Source of the DNA: Perkinsus olseni
Taxonomy: Eukaryota > Perkinsozoa > Perkinsida > Perkinsidae
Direction of reading: 5' to 3'
NCBI GenBank assembly: GCA_013115135.1
Contig: JABANP010000185.1
Location: 27,682-91,681 of the forward strand
DNA length: 64,000 nt
The first letter of the stretch is position 1, and every line of letters starts with the position of its first letter. The notes under the pieces were generated by a model. The model was not told the DNA's origin. It worked only from the letters and a program-made list of their open reading frames with translations, and did no database searches. The position numbers and the translations under genes were made by a program. Below, piece by piece: positions 20,927 to 30,544 of this stretch.

Positions 20927-23397
20927 TTGATCCGCGATTTTTTTCGCGCCAAATGCTGTCCCAGAATCGGTCGCGTTGATTTCCAGAATTGCTTTATCGA
21001 TTCTGAGAATGGTCGTTGCTCAGGCAAGGAGCTGCTGGCCCTCCTTAAAGGGAAGCCGACGTCCTGGGACGAGGCCTCGTCGTCCACGGTGGGGTCTTCG
21101 GAGCCCTCAGCATCCCCAGGATTGGATAGGTTGTTTGGTCGGAGCAACGGGACAGAGTAATAACAGTTTCGGTTTTTTTCGAGAAAAATCGTCGGAAATT
21201 TTCGTTTTCGAAGGTGGAAATTTATACTTGAACTGGTATTATTCGTCGAAAATTTCCTAAATTTTATGTCTTTTTGGTGATAATTGGTACGAAGATTGAA
21301 AGATTTACGATTCAAATTTACTGAGAGAAAAAGGAATGGTTGCCCTTGTGTCAGTCAAGGCCAAAAAATTTTCGGAAATTTTAGTTTTTTTTTCCTGAAA
21401 AAGATGTTCTAAGAAGAGAATTTATAATTTACGAATCACTGACAGCGAAAAAACGCAACGGCCGCACTTTCTCGAGAGTCGCTAAAAATCCCCGGAAATT
21501 TTCGTAATTTTATTCTTCCTATCAGATCTTTCTCCCCTCCCCAGACGACCGATGATGAGAAGCCGTATAAAAGAGGTATTTGTGCTGGTACTGGCAGAAC
21601 GGCTATCGCTGCGTCCACGGCGACCACTGTCGATTCGCTCATGGCTTCGGTGACATGGGTCATGGTAGTGAAGGTGAAGCGAACGAGGATGCTCTGGTTA
21701 CGATACACGGCTCGGAGTTCCCTCCGAAAACGCTGATAAAGTGGGAAGAATTCTGGATGTTTTTACCCGCATATAATCGTTCAGATTTCCTTTACTGGGG
21801 TGCGACATTCGCTATCAGAGTGGGCTGTTTTCGCTGGAGGAAAGTGAGCTGTTCTTGTCGATGCTGATGAGCGAAAAGCACGTGTCTTGGAACACTGTTG
21901 GCTACGGCAGGGACGTGGTCCAATTTTCGAGCCCCAAAGGGATGAAGTAAAAAGCTCATCGAAATTTTGGGTATTTTTCTGACACCTCTAGCTAGGTATA
22001 GCTTTTCCGAGAGCGAGTATACAGCGGACGCGTTCCCGCCGTTTGTGCTGGGTATCATGCACAGAGTTAAGAGTGTACTGGAGTAAGTTGGGAGAGGTTT
22101 TATGTAGAATTGCGGGGTTCACGATCGGGCGCGTGATTCCGGATTTTGGTGGTATCGTTATTTGTAGGAAAAATAGCGACAGTCTGCAATTCTCAGATTT
22201 TACGCGCTCAGCTGAGGCTGGGTTTTTTTATTTTTTGTGAGTGATGCCTGTCGGGTTCGAATCGATCAAGATACTTTGGTGGTTTACCTGCTTGGAACTT
22301 TCGCTGGCGGGTGTCTGAAAAAATTCGTAAAAGTTCATCTTTTTTCAGGCCTGTCTATGGTCGGGATAAGGTCCAATTTAATTACTGTGTAGCGAACGTA
22401 TACCGTTCTGGGAGGGCGGGTGAGGGATTCTGTCGGGGTGGGTTGGGATGGTCTCTTTTTCAGGTGTCACTTACCATAGTGACAACGAACCGGAGTTGCG
22501 AAGCGATTGTCCGATCGCATGTGTTAGTTTCGGTGCGGAGAGGATATTTTCGCTGAAACGAATGCGGGCGAGGTAGTGGTGGTGGGTTTGAGGAAATTTT
22601 TTGGATTTTTGTGAAGTCTGGGGTGGTCGAAAATTGTAGAAGTACTAGGTTCGATTAGTGATGAGTATCTAGGTTGAAGCAGGGAAGATTCAGGTGAGGT
22701 TGGAAGTAAGAGTTCGACGAAGAAAATAGTTCGACTTTGAAATTTGTCAGGAGGTTGTTAAAAATGGTATTATTGATTTTTAGAATCTGATAAATGTCAT
22801 TCACAGAATATTATTATTCTGGATACTGATAAATGCCTTAGGGATGATGTTAGTGATGAATATCTAGGTTGAAGCGGGGAAGATTCGGATGAGGTTGGAG
22901 TAGCTGCCCGACTGTAAAATTAATTTTATTAGTTTTATAACGGAAAATTTCTAGATTTATCTTTGACTTCAGAAGATATTAAAGTGGACGACTAAAACGA
23001 CCAATTGATCATCGGTTTCATTTTTGTTGTAAAAAATTGCGCGAAAATGGCGAAAATTAATTCGGTTTTTTTGGTTAATATTGACAGATGGAGGGCCTGA
23101 TGGCGTTTTGTGTCGCCTTCCTAACTGCGCAGAGGTTGAGAGATTTCATTGAAACGGTTGGACTCTAATCGATCGGACGATCGATATGTCAGGTCGAGCA
23201 CGGCGTACCACGTTCGGCTGGAGAATGGGAGTGTTGTCATCATGGCTGGTGACACGCAAAAGAATTACCTCCACCAAATTACGAAGGAAGACTATATTTC
23301 CAGCCACTATCCTAGAGTCTCTCTGACCTTCAGGTGGGGAGGACTGGCGGGTGGAAATTATTTTTCGAGCGGGTTTCGTTCGAGTGACGTGTCGTGA
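20927..23397 (+). CDS. CCCH zinc finger fused to AlkB-type 2-oxoglutarate/Fe(II) dioxygenase
   Basis: Exons: 20927-21156, 21526-~21708, 21819-21946, 21996-22082, 22349-22419, 22464-22572, 23193-23397 (the last could be spliced at 23333). The N-terminal part has one finger, C-x8-C-x5-C-x3-H (CWYWQNGYRC..CRFAH). The C-terminal part is AlkB: FNYCVANVYRSG, the iron motif YHSDNE (H-x-D), then GDTQKNYLHQI (distal His) and RVSLTFR (2-oxoglutarate Arg). AlkB enzymes oxidatively demethylate N-alkylated DNA or RNA bases; an RNA-binding CCCH finger suggests an RNA substrate, an inference. The frame breaks by two bases at about 21581-21585, between KPYKRGI and the first finger Cys, consistent with a TG insertion or a sequence error. 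Its last intron holds two copies of the hairpin element. The start at 20927 is tentative. Confidence 0.8.
22665..22693 (+). repeat. Hairpin element variant GTATCTAGGTTGAAGC
   Basis: Short variant ending GGGAAGATTCAG, inside the last AlkB intron. Confidence 0.6.
22859..22893 (+). repeat. Hairpin element variant ATATCTAGGTTGAAGC
   Basis: Tandem copy of 22665-22693 about 195 bases downstream in the same intron; the flanks TTAGTGATGA and GATGAGGTTGGA-type bases are also shared. Confidence 0.6.
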
Positions 23398-23565
23398 AGG
23401 ACCTAGCGGAAATTTTTTATTTACTCGTATTTTTTGGTTAAGTTTTCGACCAGCGTTGTGAAAATGAGAATTTTCTGTGGTTGACAGTGTGTTGGGCATT
23501 TTTTGGTACCATAAAACTCCCAACTCACCAGAAAACCGTAAGAGACTATAGGCTGTTTTATCAGC

Positions 23566-23600
23566 GTATCTTAGGTTGATGCGTGGTTTTTACAAATTTC
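23566..23600 (+). repeat. GTATCTTAGGTTGATGCGTG element downstream of AlkB
   Basis: If the AlkB gene is spliced at 23333, its internal TTAG is a phase-compatible acceptor that would give a short alternative C-terminus. Confidence 0.5.
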
Positions 23601-24061
23601 GGTGCTTTTCAAGCTATTGAGGATTGGCGGGGTTGAATGAGAGGGAGTTCGTCAATTTCCTGATGTCAGTGCAATATTCAATATTTGATATTAGTACCAC
23701 ATCTCCGCCAAATCTATGGATTGAATAAGAGCTGCCATCCGTGAGTAAATGTATTCGCGGCAGCTGCGCCATCAACGGAGCTTGCGGGTCTTCTGCCTTC
23801 AATTCGGTGGCGTCACGTGACCTCTCTCTCAGGGTGCATCATACGGGCTCGGGGAGCAGCAGTTAAGAGACTTGCAGTTGCCGCAATTTTCCGTCGGAGA
23901 GGCGGATGCGAAAATTTTACATTTGTTCTGTGCGCCCTGTCGAACTCCTTTTCCTTCGGCGGTTGCTTGTCGGACTTGTGGGTGATTGATTGACGAGTTG
24001 GTGAAGTCGCCGTAGATGCAGCAGAATTTTGAGAAGGGTCGCACTGCAGTGATGGGCATTG

Positions 24062-24135
24062 TTGTGTTCTAGTGGTTGAGCGCGGGGTTCGCATTCGGAA
24101 GGTCGTGGGTTCTATTCCCAGAATAGGGTATATCA
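24062..24135 (+). repeat. tRNA-like sequence (degenerate)
   Basis: Contains an A-box-like CTAGTGGTTGAGCGC and a B-box-like GGGTTCTATTCCC at normal tRNA spacing, but the acceptor stem does not pair. It lies just upstream of the UPF3 start and ends GGGTATATCAG. Confidence 0.6.
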
Positions 24136-24157
24136 GCCCCTTGTTTTCGCTATAGCG

Positions 24158-26767
24158 ATGTACCGGCCAAAAGGAAGGGTGATGTTGTCAACAGTGACCG
24201 GGCCGAGGCAGGAGGTGGTGGAGGAAGGAAAGCCGGACAAGCAACCGGAGAGGGTTGCTGAGGCGAAGAATGAGAAGGGGTTACCAACGGATAAGGGAGG
24301 GGATGCCCGGGGGAAGGGCAAAGGGAAGAAGGGCGCTGAGGTAGTAATGGCGGGAACAGTTTCTAACGGAAGGACCGCTAGTTAGTTTGAGAGGGTTGCG
24401 TTTAACTAGTGAAGGATCGAAAATTTTCAAATTTTCTTTGCAAAATTTTTGATAAATTCTCTAAATTTTTCTAAAATTTAAGGTGCTCTACTCCCTGGCT
24501 TCGTGCTGCTGCTACATCGTATTTGTGGTTCGGAGGAATCTCCTTTTTGGTATTATTCTGACCCGAGTGATTTTATTTTCTCATACCCAATTTTTGACTA
24601 GAAAGTGCATTCGTGAGGGATTCTGACGAAAAAAATTTGATTCGGAAGGGGAATTCTGCTCGAGTGCTCTTCCCAGGGTCGAAAGGAGGAGTCCACGCCG
24701 ACGACGCCCGGCAAGGGGAAAGGCGGCGGTCGGGCAGGTAAGGGCAAAGGGAAGGGAAGGATGGGTGATCATGATGATGAGGAGAATTCCAAAGCGAGGA
24801 AGGGGAAAGGGTAAGGGGGTTGTTGCTGCGAAATTGGAGGACTTCGGCGGCATTTGGCGGTTTTGGGCAATTTTTGTGACTGCCGGTGAACCCTGGGCGG
24901 GGAGTGTGGGGGATATGAGACGCGCCTTACGGGTTTGTGAGATAGAGCTTTGGGTAATGGATGGTCATTGAGGAATATACTGTGTTACTAGGCCTTCGTA
25001 ACGAAAAGCGGGGCTAGGAACTAATTCTCGGCGTCGAACGACAGCTCGGGCTTTGGAACTTCCTTGGACTCCTTTCCTCGCGAACTTGGGCATTTTGATC
25101 GATCGTGAACTCGCTTTGTTTTTCCTCGATCAACTATTCTTTTTCAGTGGCAGCGAAGGTGGTAAGTCGAAAAGCAGCACTCCTGAGAAGGGGAAGGAGA
25201 TAGACGAGAAAGGCCCGCCGGGGAGCTCGTAAGTCGCGAGGGGCGCGAGTGAAGCGAATTTTTGTGATGTGATTCAGGAGAAAAGTGGTAGTAAGGCTGC
25301 TTCCACCGACCATTACTGAAGAACAGCTGTGGAAGTCCATACCGGAAACGGTTAAGGGAAGTGTGGTGTGGAGGTAGTTGGCGGGGAAGGGGCCTTCGGT
25401 GCTTGTCGAATGGTCTGGTTGTGATGGAGGTGATCGTAGATTGAGCTGTGGGTGGAGGAGAGTTGAGAACTCGATGCTAACGGGGGTTGGTGAGAATAAG
25501 TTTCTGCTATTTAAACGGTGCAAAATTTTCATTTTTTCCGGGAAATTTCTGAGAAATTTTTTCTGAATTTTCTGTGAGCCAGAGACATGGTGAATTCAAC
25601 CATCCCGTATGCTCGACAGCTTCGAGAGTTCTGCCCGGATTCTCTCCTGAGAGTCTTCCTGAAATCTAGGAGAGGTCGCGGTCTATTGAACATTGGAGAA
25701 AGCGTCGAGATTCGAGTTTCGTCTGTAGAATGAGGATTAAATTTCGCACTTCTCGTCACGGCCCTCCCCTCATAACGGGTACAACTCTATCGGTATCAGA
25801 TATTTCGTGCCGGGCGTGCAGCCGAAGCGACCCTCGATTACCTCACCGGCAGTGAATAGTCGTTGTTACCTCGAGTTTGACTCTAAGCAGAGGGCGGCGG
25901 ATTTCGTTAATTCTTTCCACGGCCATAAGTTTGTAGATCATGTAAGGTGGTCGCCTGCTGCCGGCTGGGGTTGATCGATTGCTCGGTAGTTGGGCGAAAC
26001 TTATCGGGCGGTGGTTTGCGCTGCGCCGTGGGGACGGTGTATGCCTGGGGGGAGTAGCCGAAGGCCTAGGCATAGCAGAGACGTTAAGGAAGGGTCTATT
26101 GACAGGTGCAAGTAGGAGAGTTGCTGACTGGGAGGGGGCGCAGGTTCGATCCCGGCCTCAGGTATTTTAAGGATTTTATTGCGTCTATTGCCGAGGAGGC
26201 CCCGGCAGCGTTGCCAGAACCCTTGGAAGGTGATATTGGGCTTTCAGGGGGATGGAAATTTTGTGGTCGGAAAATTTATTTTCTGTTTTTTCCGCGAAAA
26301 ATCGTGACAGCGTGGAATTCGCAGGAAACGGGTGGAGGAATCTTAGGTTGAAGCTGGTTAGATTCAAAAAAGCCTCAGTTACGTGCGACCCTGCGAAAAC
26401 ACCGCTGGTTGATTATATTAATGACTGGTATAAAGAAAAGGAGAAGCGACGAGAGAAAGAACGGCGGCGGCAAAGGGAGGCGGCGGAAGAGGCTCGGAAA
26501 AAGAAAAAACATGCTGCAAAGTAAAAAAGATGAGTTGGCTGTCATTGAGTAAAGGGAAACGGTTTTAGGGAAGCTAAGAAAGCTGGTGAGAAGAAGGGAG
26601 CGGTAGAACCGCAGGAGGGCAAGAAAAAATCAAATCGAAGCGGACGAAGCAGCAAGGATGACGGTAATTTTCGGTAAATTTTTGTTGAATTTATGGCATA
26701 TTTTTCAGAATGGTGGTACGATCAGAGCTGGTACGGATACCGGGGAGGTCGCCGAGGAGGATGGTGA
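24158..26767 (+). CDS. UPF3: UPF3-like nonsense-mediated decay factor (Smg4/UPF3 domain)
   Basis: Ten exons in consistent phase: 24158-24340, 24677-24810, 25148-25228, 25278-25373, 25800-25941, 25990-26036, 26162-26229, 26379-26520, 26569-26663, 26709-26767 (about 348 residues). A Lys/Gly-rich N-terminus precedes the Smg4/UPF3 domain: KVVVRLLPPTITEEQLW, YFVPG, YLEFDSKQRAADFVNSFHGH, ETYRAVV. Then comes a Lys/Arg-rich charged helix (KEKEKRREKERRRQRE) and an aromatic tail, EWWYDQSWYGYRGGRRGGW. UPF3 binds UPF2 and the exon-junction complex and marks transcripts for decay. The reading frame of the last exon is fixed only by phase. A tRNA-like sequence ends exactly at the acceptor of exon 7, and a hairpin element lies in the next intron. 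The start could also be the ATG at 24182. Confidence 0.85.
26104..26167 (+). repeat. tRNA-like fragment forming an intron 3' end (UPF3)
   Basis: D-arm-like GCAAGTAGGAGAGTTGC and B box GCAGGTTCGATCCCGGC. The UPF3 acceptor AG (26160-26161) lies within the tRNA-like 3' end CTCAG|GTATTTT, so the tail of the tRNA-like unit is the first codons of the exon. Confidence 0.65.
26337..26365 (+). repeat. Hairpin element variant GGAATCTTAGGTTGAAGC
   Basis: Ends GAATC and GATTC pair; located 13 bases upstream of the UPF3 acceptor at 26378. Confidence 0.6.
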
Positions 26768-27204
26768 TCTCCTGGCGGGTGAAACGGTCGAAAGATTCCC
26801 TCACGAGTAAGTGGTGGTCGCATGTGTAATTTTATAGTCCAACTTTATACGGTTCCGGCTTGGACTCTTGTCGATGGGTGGGAAAATAGACCGATCTCGA
26901 AGCACTGGTTATGAGTAGCGATGACATCTGAGTAATGCGCTGCAGCGCGGCAGAAAAACTTGAAATCTGAGAGAATTATTGTGCAGTCTTAGGACAAGCT
27001 TTGCAGCGTCCTGAGGTAGAGCTGGTGGTGATTGGTCTTTTCTCAGGCGGCCATGACCGTAGGTTAGATCGATAGAGGACCGAAGGGTGTTAGCGAGCCG
27101 CTCGGGACGCTCATAACGTGATGATGACGATTATAGTATTTTCCTTGAAAAATATCTACTTTGTGTTTACAAGTTAGTGAAAGATTCGTATCCAAGGTTG
27201 AAGC
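26768..27204. other. Intergenic between UPF3 and TatD
   Basis: No gene. A fragment of the GTTTACAGTCC repeat family (TTTTATAGTCCAACTT) is at about 26830. Confidence 0.4.
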
Positions 27205-27220
27205 ATGCACGCGACGAAGG
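27189..27220 (+). repeat. GTATCCAAGGTTGAAGCATG element overlapping the TatD start codon
   Basis: The ATG of the TatD frame (27205) lies inside the element, so the first residues of the protein are encoded by repeat sequence. Confidence 0.6.
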
Positions 27221-28909
27221 TGATAGATTCCCATGCCCATCCGCAGATGGGCAAGTTGACGAGTGTCGCCGCGAGGGCGGAGTTGGTCCGAAGGTGTTCG
27301 GAAGTTGGAGTTAAGATGGTGGTTGCGTGCAGTACAGGGCCCGAGGATTGGGACGATGTAAGTGTGCATGAGAAAATTTTTTTTACCTCGAAGAATGGAA
27401 AATTATCGGAAAGTTTCCGAAATTTTCAGTTTTTGTCCGAATTATACCCACAAATTAGTGAAAATAACAAAAAAAACAGGAAATTGTATTTTTCCCCAAA
27501 TTTTTCCAAGAATTTGAAAAAATCCGAACTAAAAATATTAAGCGCTTCGCTCCGCTGACTGTTGGTGTATTGCTCAGACCGCTGGACTGGATTCATCACT
27601 ATATAAGCCACAAGTGGGTATTCATCCTTGGTACGTAACCGAGGAGATGGCTGAGGTCGAAGCTGGCACTTCATGGATGCCAAAGATGCGCCGGCTGCTA
27701 GAAGCGAATCCGAGCTTCGGCGTGGGTGAAATTGGAATTGATAAAATTAGGGCGAGAGAGGTGGGGTCGGCGGAGGCGCAAATCGATCGAGTGATCGATT
27801 TGGCAGGTTCCGATGGAAGTGCAGATGAAGGTTTTCAAAAGGCAGCTTGAGTTGGCGGCCGAGCTCGGAAGGCCGGTATCTTTGCACTGCGTGCGTGCCT
27901 ATGGTCAACTTCTGGATACTCTCAAGGAGGTCGACGAGCGGATACCGGCGATTGTGTTACACGCGTAAGGAAGGGCGGTGTCCATACCACATTTCCAGCA
28001 AATCTCAGCTGTGTCCTAGTGAGATGGGTATCTTTCGTGTATCTTCTTGCTTAGAACTCAACGGGTTCCGTTGGAATTTAACTCGACGTCGAAAAAATCT
28101 TCCCTTGAAATAAGTGGCTCACTCCGCAACGAGACGACGGGCAAATCTCGATCGACAGGTACGGCGGAAGCGCCGAGCTGGTGAAGGACTTCCTCAGATG
28201 CACTCAAAAACGTAGGTCATCGGCGTTCAGTGTCCGACTAGCGATGGCGTTGGGCTTGGAACTGACAAAACTCGCGAGAGCCATGTTGTTGTTGTTGACT
28301 CAGGGGTGTATTTTAGCGTCTCGGCAAGGAGCCCTAGTCCGAAGCATCTGCCGGGAGTTCTTAAAGCCGTGCCAAGGGATCGACTATTGATAGAAACTGA
28401 CAGTCCCGACCAGATGCCGCTAGACGTTGAGAGAGCGAGATTAGGTACGTCTCAGAAGCCCGTGGCGACCTATTTTTTTCCGGAAAAATTTGAAAAATTT
28501 CCGATGGTCCCTCGCTTTGTCGAAGCCCAGAAATGATCTTTTAGTAGTGAATTCCCTAGGGCGCGAACGGCGTGCTCCGGCGGGCTTGCAGCGCTCTCTG
28601 TAGTGTGGGTTCATAGTCCAACTAGGCCCGGTAGTATCGGCTTAGCTGGACTTTCCCGAAGTGCTCATTTCCGGGGGAGGCGTCGTGCACAGATCGATGG
28701 AAAGGGGTTATCAGAAGGCTTCCCTCGGGGTCCGCTCTCACATCCACTATTCTTGTTCAGAGCCCGTCGGCGAAGGCATTAACGACAGCGGACTGATCGA
28801 CGTCGTTTTGAAGAGGGTGGCCGAAGCGCTCGGGCAAGACTGTGACGAAGTGGCTGCATTTACCAGCGAAAACGCGGAGAGAGTGTTTGGTGTTTTATCG
28901 CCCCCCTGA
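27205..28909 (+). CDS. TatD-family metal-dependent nuclease
   Basis: Six exons: 27205-27357, 27578-27760, 27807-27964, 28159-28211, 28304-28444, 28761-28909, giving about 278 residues, the usual TatD size. Metal ligands of the amidohydrolase-like TIM barrel are visible in order: DSHAHP (H-x-H), VGEIGID (Glu), SLHC (His), VLHAYGG (His) and LIETDSPD (Asp). VGIHPW is the usual TatD strand motif. TatD enzymes are 3'-5' exonucleases acting in DNA repair and apoptotic DNA degradation; the cellular role here is inferred. Intron 2 is 46 nt. Intron 4 carries a dispersed repeat also seen at 19.28 and 29.12 kb, and intron 5 carries the GTTCATAGTCC repeat. The start is chosen because it precedes the HxH motif by eight residues, as in the family. 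Confidence 0.88.
28225..28275 (+). repeat. Dispersed repeat 'GCGATGGCGTTGGGCTTGGA'
   Basis: Similar blocks at 19278-19310 (GCGATGGCGCTGGACTTCAA) and 29108-29140 (GTAGGCGTTGGGCTTTAAAC), each followed by ACTxACA. One copy lies in a TatD intron, one in an acetyltransferase intron and one between genes. Confidence 0.45.
28545..28735 (+). repeat. Dispersed repeat, family 'GTGCTCCGGCGGGCT / AGTCC'
   Basis: Its left half matches 47785-47935 (CGTGCTCCGGCGGGCT and a CCGGTAGT.TCGGC block). Its right half matches 53725-53850 (GCTCATTTCC, GAGGCGTCG, AGATCGAT.GAA block). It lies in the last TatD intron. Confidence 0.6.
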
Positions 28910-29463
28910 CCGTGTTCCTTTCGAGTAGTTGTTTCTGTTGTGTTGCTGATAAAAAGACACCCGTCGGACGCATCGTGAAACTCCCCGATGAATTATCCAT
29001 ACTATGAGGGTGCACGACGATACACTAGACTGAGATGACCTCGATCTGAGAGCAACATTCCTTGGCCTGTTAAACAGGCTAAACTAATCCTCATCGGTGA
29101 TCCTGTCGTAGGCGTTGGGCTTTAAACTCACATTAGACTGAGATGGGTCTCATAATTGTGTCACGGCTAAGGGACCGTTGTCTCCTTATCATGGTAACAC
29201 AGCTAGTTCCAAAATTGGGCGAATCTTTTTTTACTTGGTCGAAAATATGGTGGTGCCTGGGAGTGTAGCGAAGGAAGAGGAAGTATTACTTTCGATTTGA
29301 CATATAGAGTTGCTGCTCGTTTGCGTTCACCAAAGAAAACAGAATTTTTTCGGAATTTTCCGGAATTTTTTTGCCTAGTGTTCAACGAATATGAAACACA
29401 ATTTTTTTCGGAATTTTCCATCATCATTCGGGTTTAGTGTATTTTTTGTTTTTCTCCTTAGCA
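28910..29463. other. Intergenic
   Basis: Contains a fragment of the GCGTTGGGCTT repeat near 29108 and AT-rich sequence; no gene recognised. Confidence 0.4.
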
Positions 29464-30489
29464 ATGGAAGTAGCCGTGATCGGTAGTGGCATGATGGGTC
29501 GCGGTATCGCCGCCTGTATCGCCGCCGGAGGACCCCACCACGTCCGAATGTTCGACACCAACGCCGAGGCTCTCAAGGACGGGGTTCAGAAGGCTATCGA
29601 GCAACGAGAATTCCTTCGACAAAATCACGTTCCTCCCACTGCTGTCCCCGGTGAGATCTACGCCGCTGAGTCGCTCGAGTCCGCCGTAAAGAACGCCGAT
29701 TTTGTTTTTGAAGCGGTTATCGAAGACACTGCTGTGAAACAGAGCGTTTTCCACCAGATTGAGGCCAGCTGTGAGAAGGAGCACTTCGTCATGTGTACCA
29801 ACACCAGCAGCCTTTCGGTCACGGAGATCGCTTCTAAGCTGGAGAAGCCCGGTCGCATGCTCGCTGCTCATTTCATCGGACCTGCTTATCTGGTTCCGCT
29901 GGTCGAGGTTTGCCCGGGTGAGAAAACAGACGGTGATGCCGTTGAAAAAGTGGAGAAATTTTTGAAAAGCTGTGGGAAGAAAAACCGGCAGTGGTGAGTA
30001 TTTTTTCCCGAAAATTTTCGGTAATTTTTTTGTTTTCAGATGAACAAGGAAATTGACGGGTTCGTCTGTGCTCGTCTTCAAGCAGCTCTCTATCGGGAGT
30101 GTCTCCATCTTGTCAAACTCGGCGTTGCCAGCCCGGAGACCATCGACTCTGTCGTTTACAACGGTTTCGGCCGTCGCTTCAACACCATCGGCCCCTTCCA
30201 GCAGAACGACTTCGCCGGCCTTGACCTCGTCAAGGGAACTCCACGCAAGATTCTTCCCCCAACTCGGAGCGTAAGAGAATGAGAAGTTATGTTATTTTTT
30301 TCGATTTTTTTCTTCGTCAGGGAAACTCACGATGATCGCAGCGAGGCTTTGGTGGCTGAAGGCAGACTCGGTGTTAAGAACGGCAAGGGCAACTACGACT
30401 GGTCTGATGATGACATCAAGCGCGTGGGCGGTGCTCGTGATGCTGAGTTGCTTCGCCGGCTGAAGTTCGACTTCAAAGATGATGAGTGA
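29464..30489 (+). CDS. 3-hydroxyacyl-CoA dehydrogenase family protein, with two apparent frame breaks
   Basis: Three exons: 29464-29993, 30040-30270, 30321-30489. The N-terminus has the NAD-binding Rossmann loop VIGSGMMGRGIA, then FEAVIED, CTNTSSLSVTEIA and AAHFIGPAYLVPLVEV (active-site His region). The C-terminal domain has NKEIDGFVCARLQ and EALVAEGRLGVKNGKGNYDW. The enzyme oxidises 3-hydroxyacyl-CoA (beta-oxidation or butyrate-type metabolism) or a related hydroxy acid. Two breaks disturb the frame. A run of five A at 29980-29984, where three would give the expected KKPAV and a phase-0 donor, is +2. An extra C near 30238-30246, where GTHARFFPQLG would otherwise read, is +1. They may be sequence errors or mark a decaying gene; both exon ends still have good splice sites. 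Confidence 0.82.
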
Positions 30490-30544
30490 ATTTATTGGAG
30501 TACATTTACTATCCAGTTTCTATCAGAATTCATTGTCTTTCTTT

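Noticed and set aside
29458..30108. 216-codon minus-strand ORF opposite the hydroxyacyl-CoA dehydrogenase
   Set aside because: Shadow of the real plus-strand coding exon, which has a Rossmann motif and conserved blocks.
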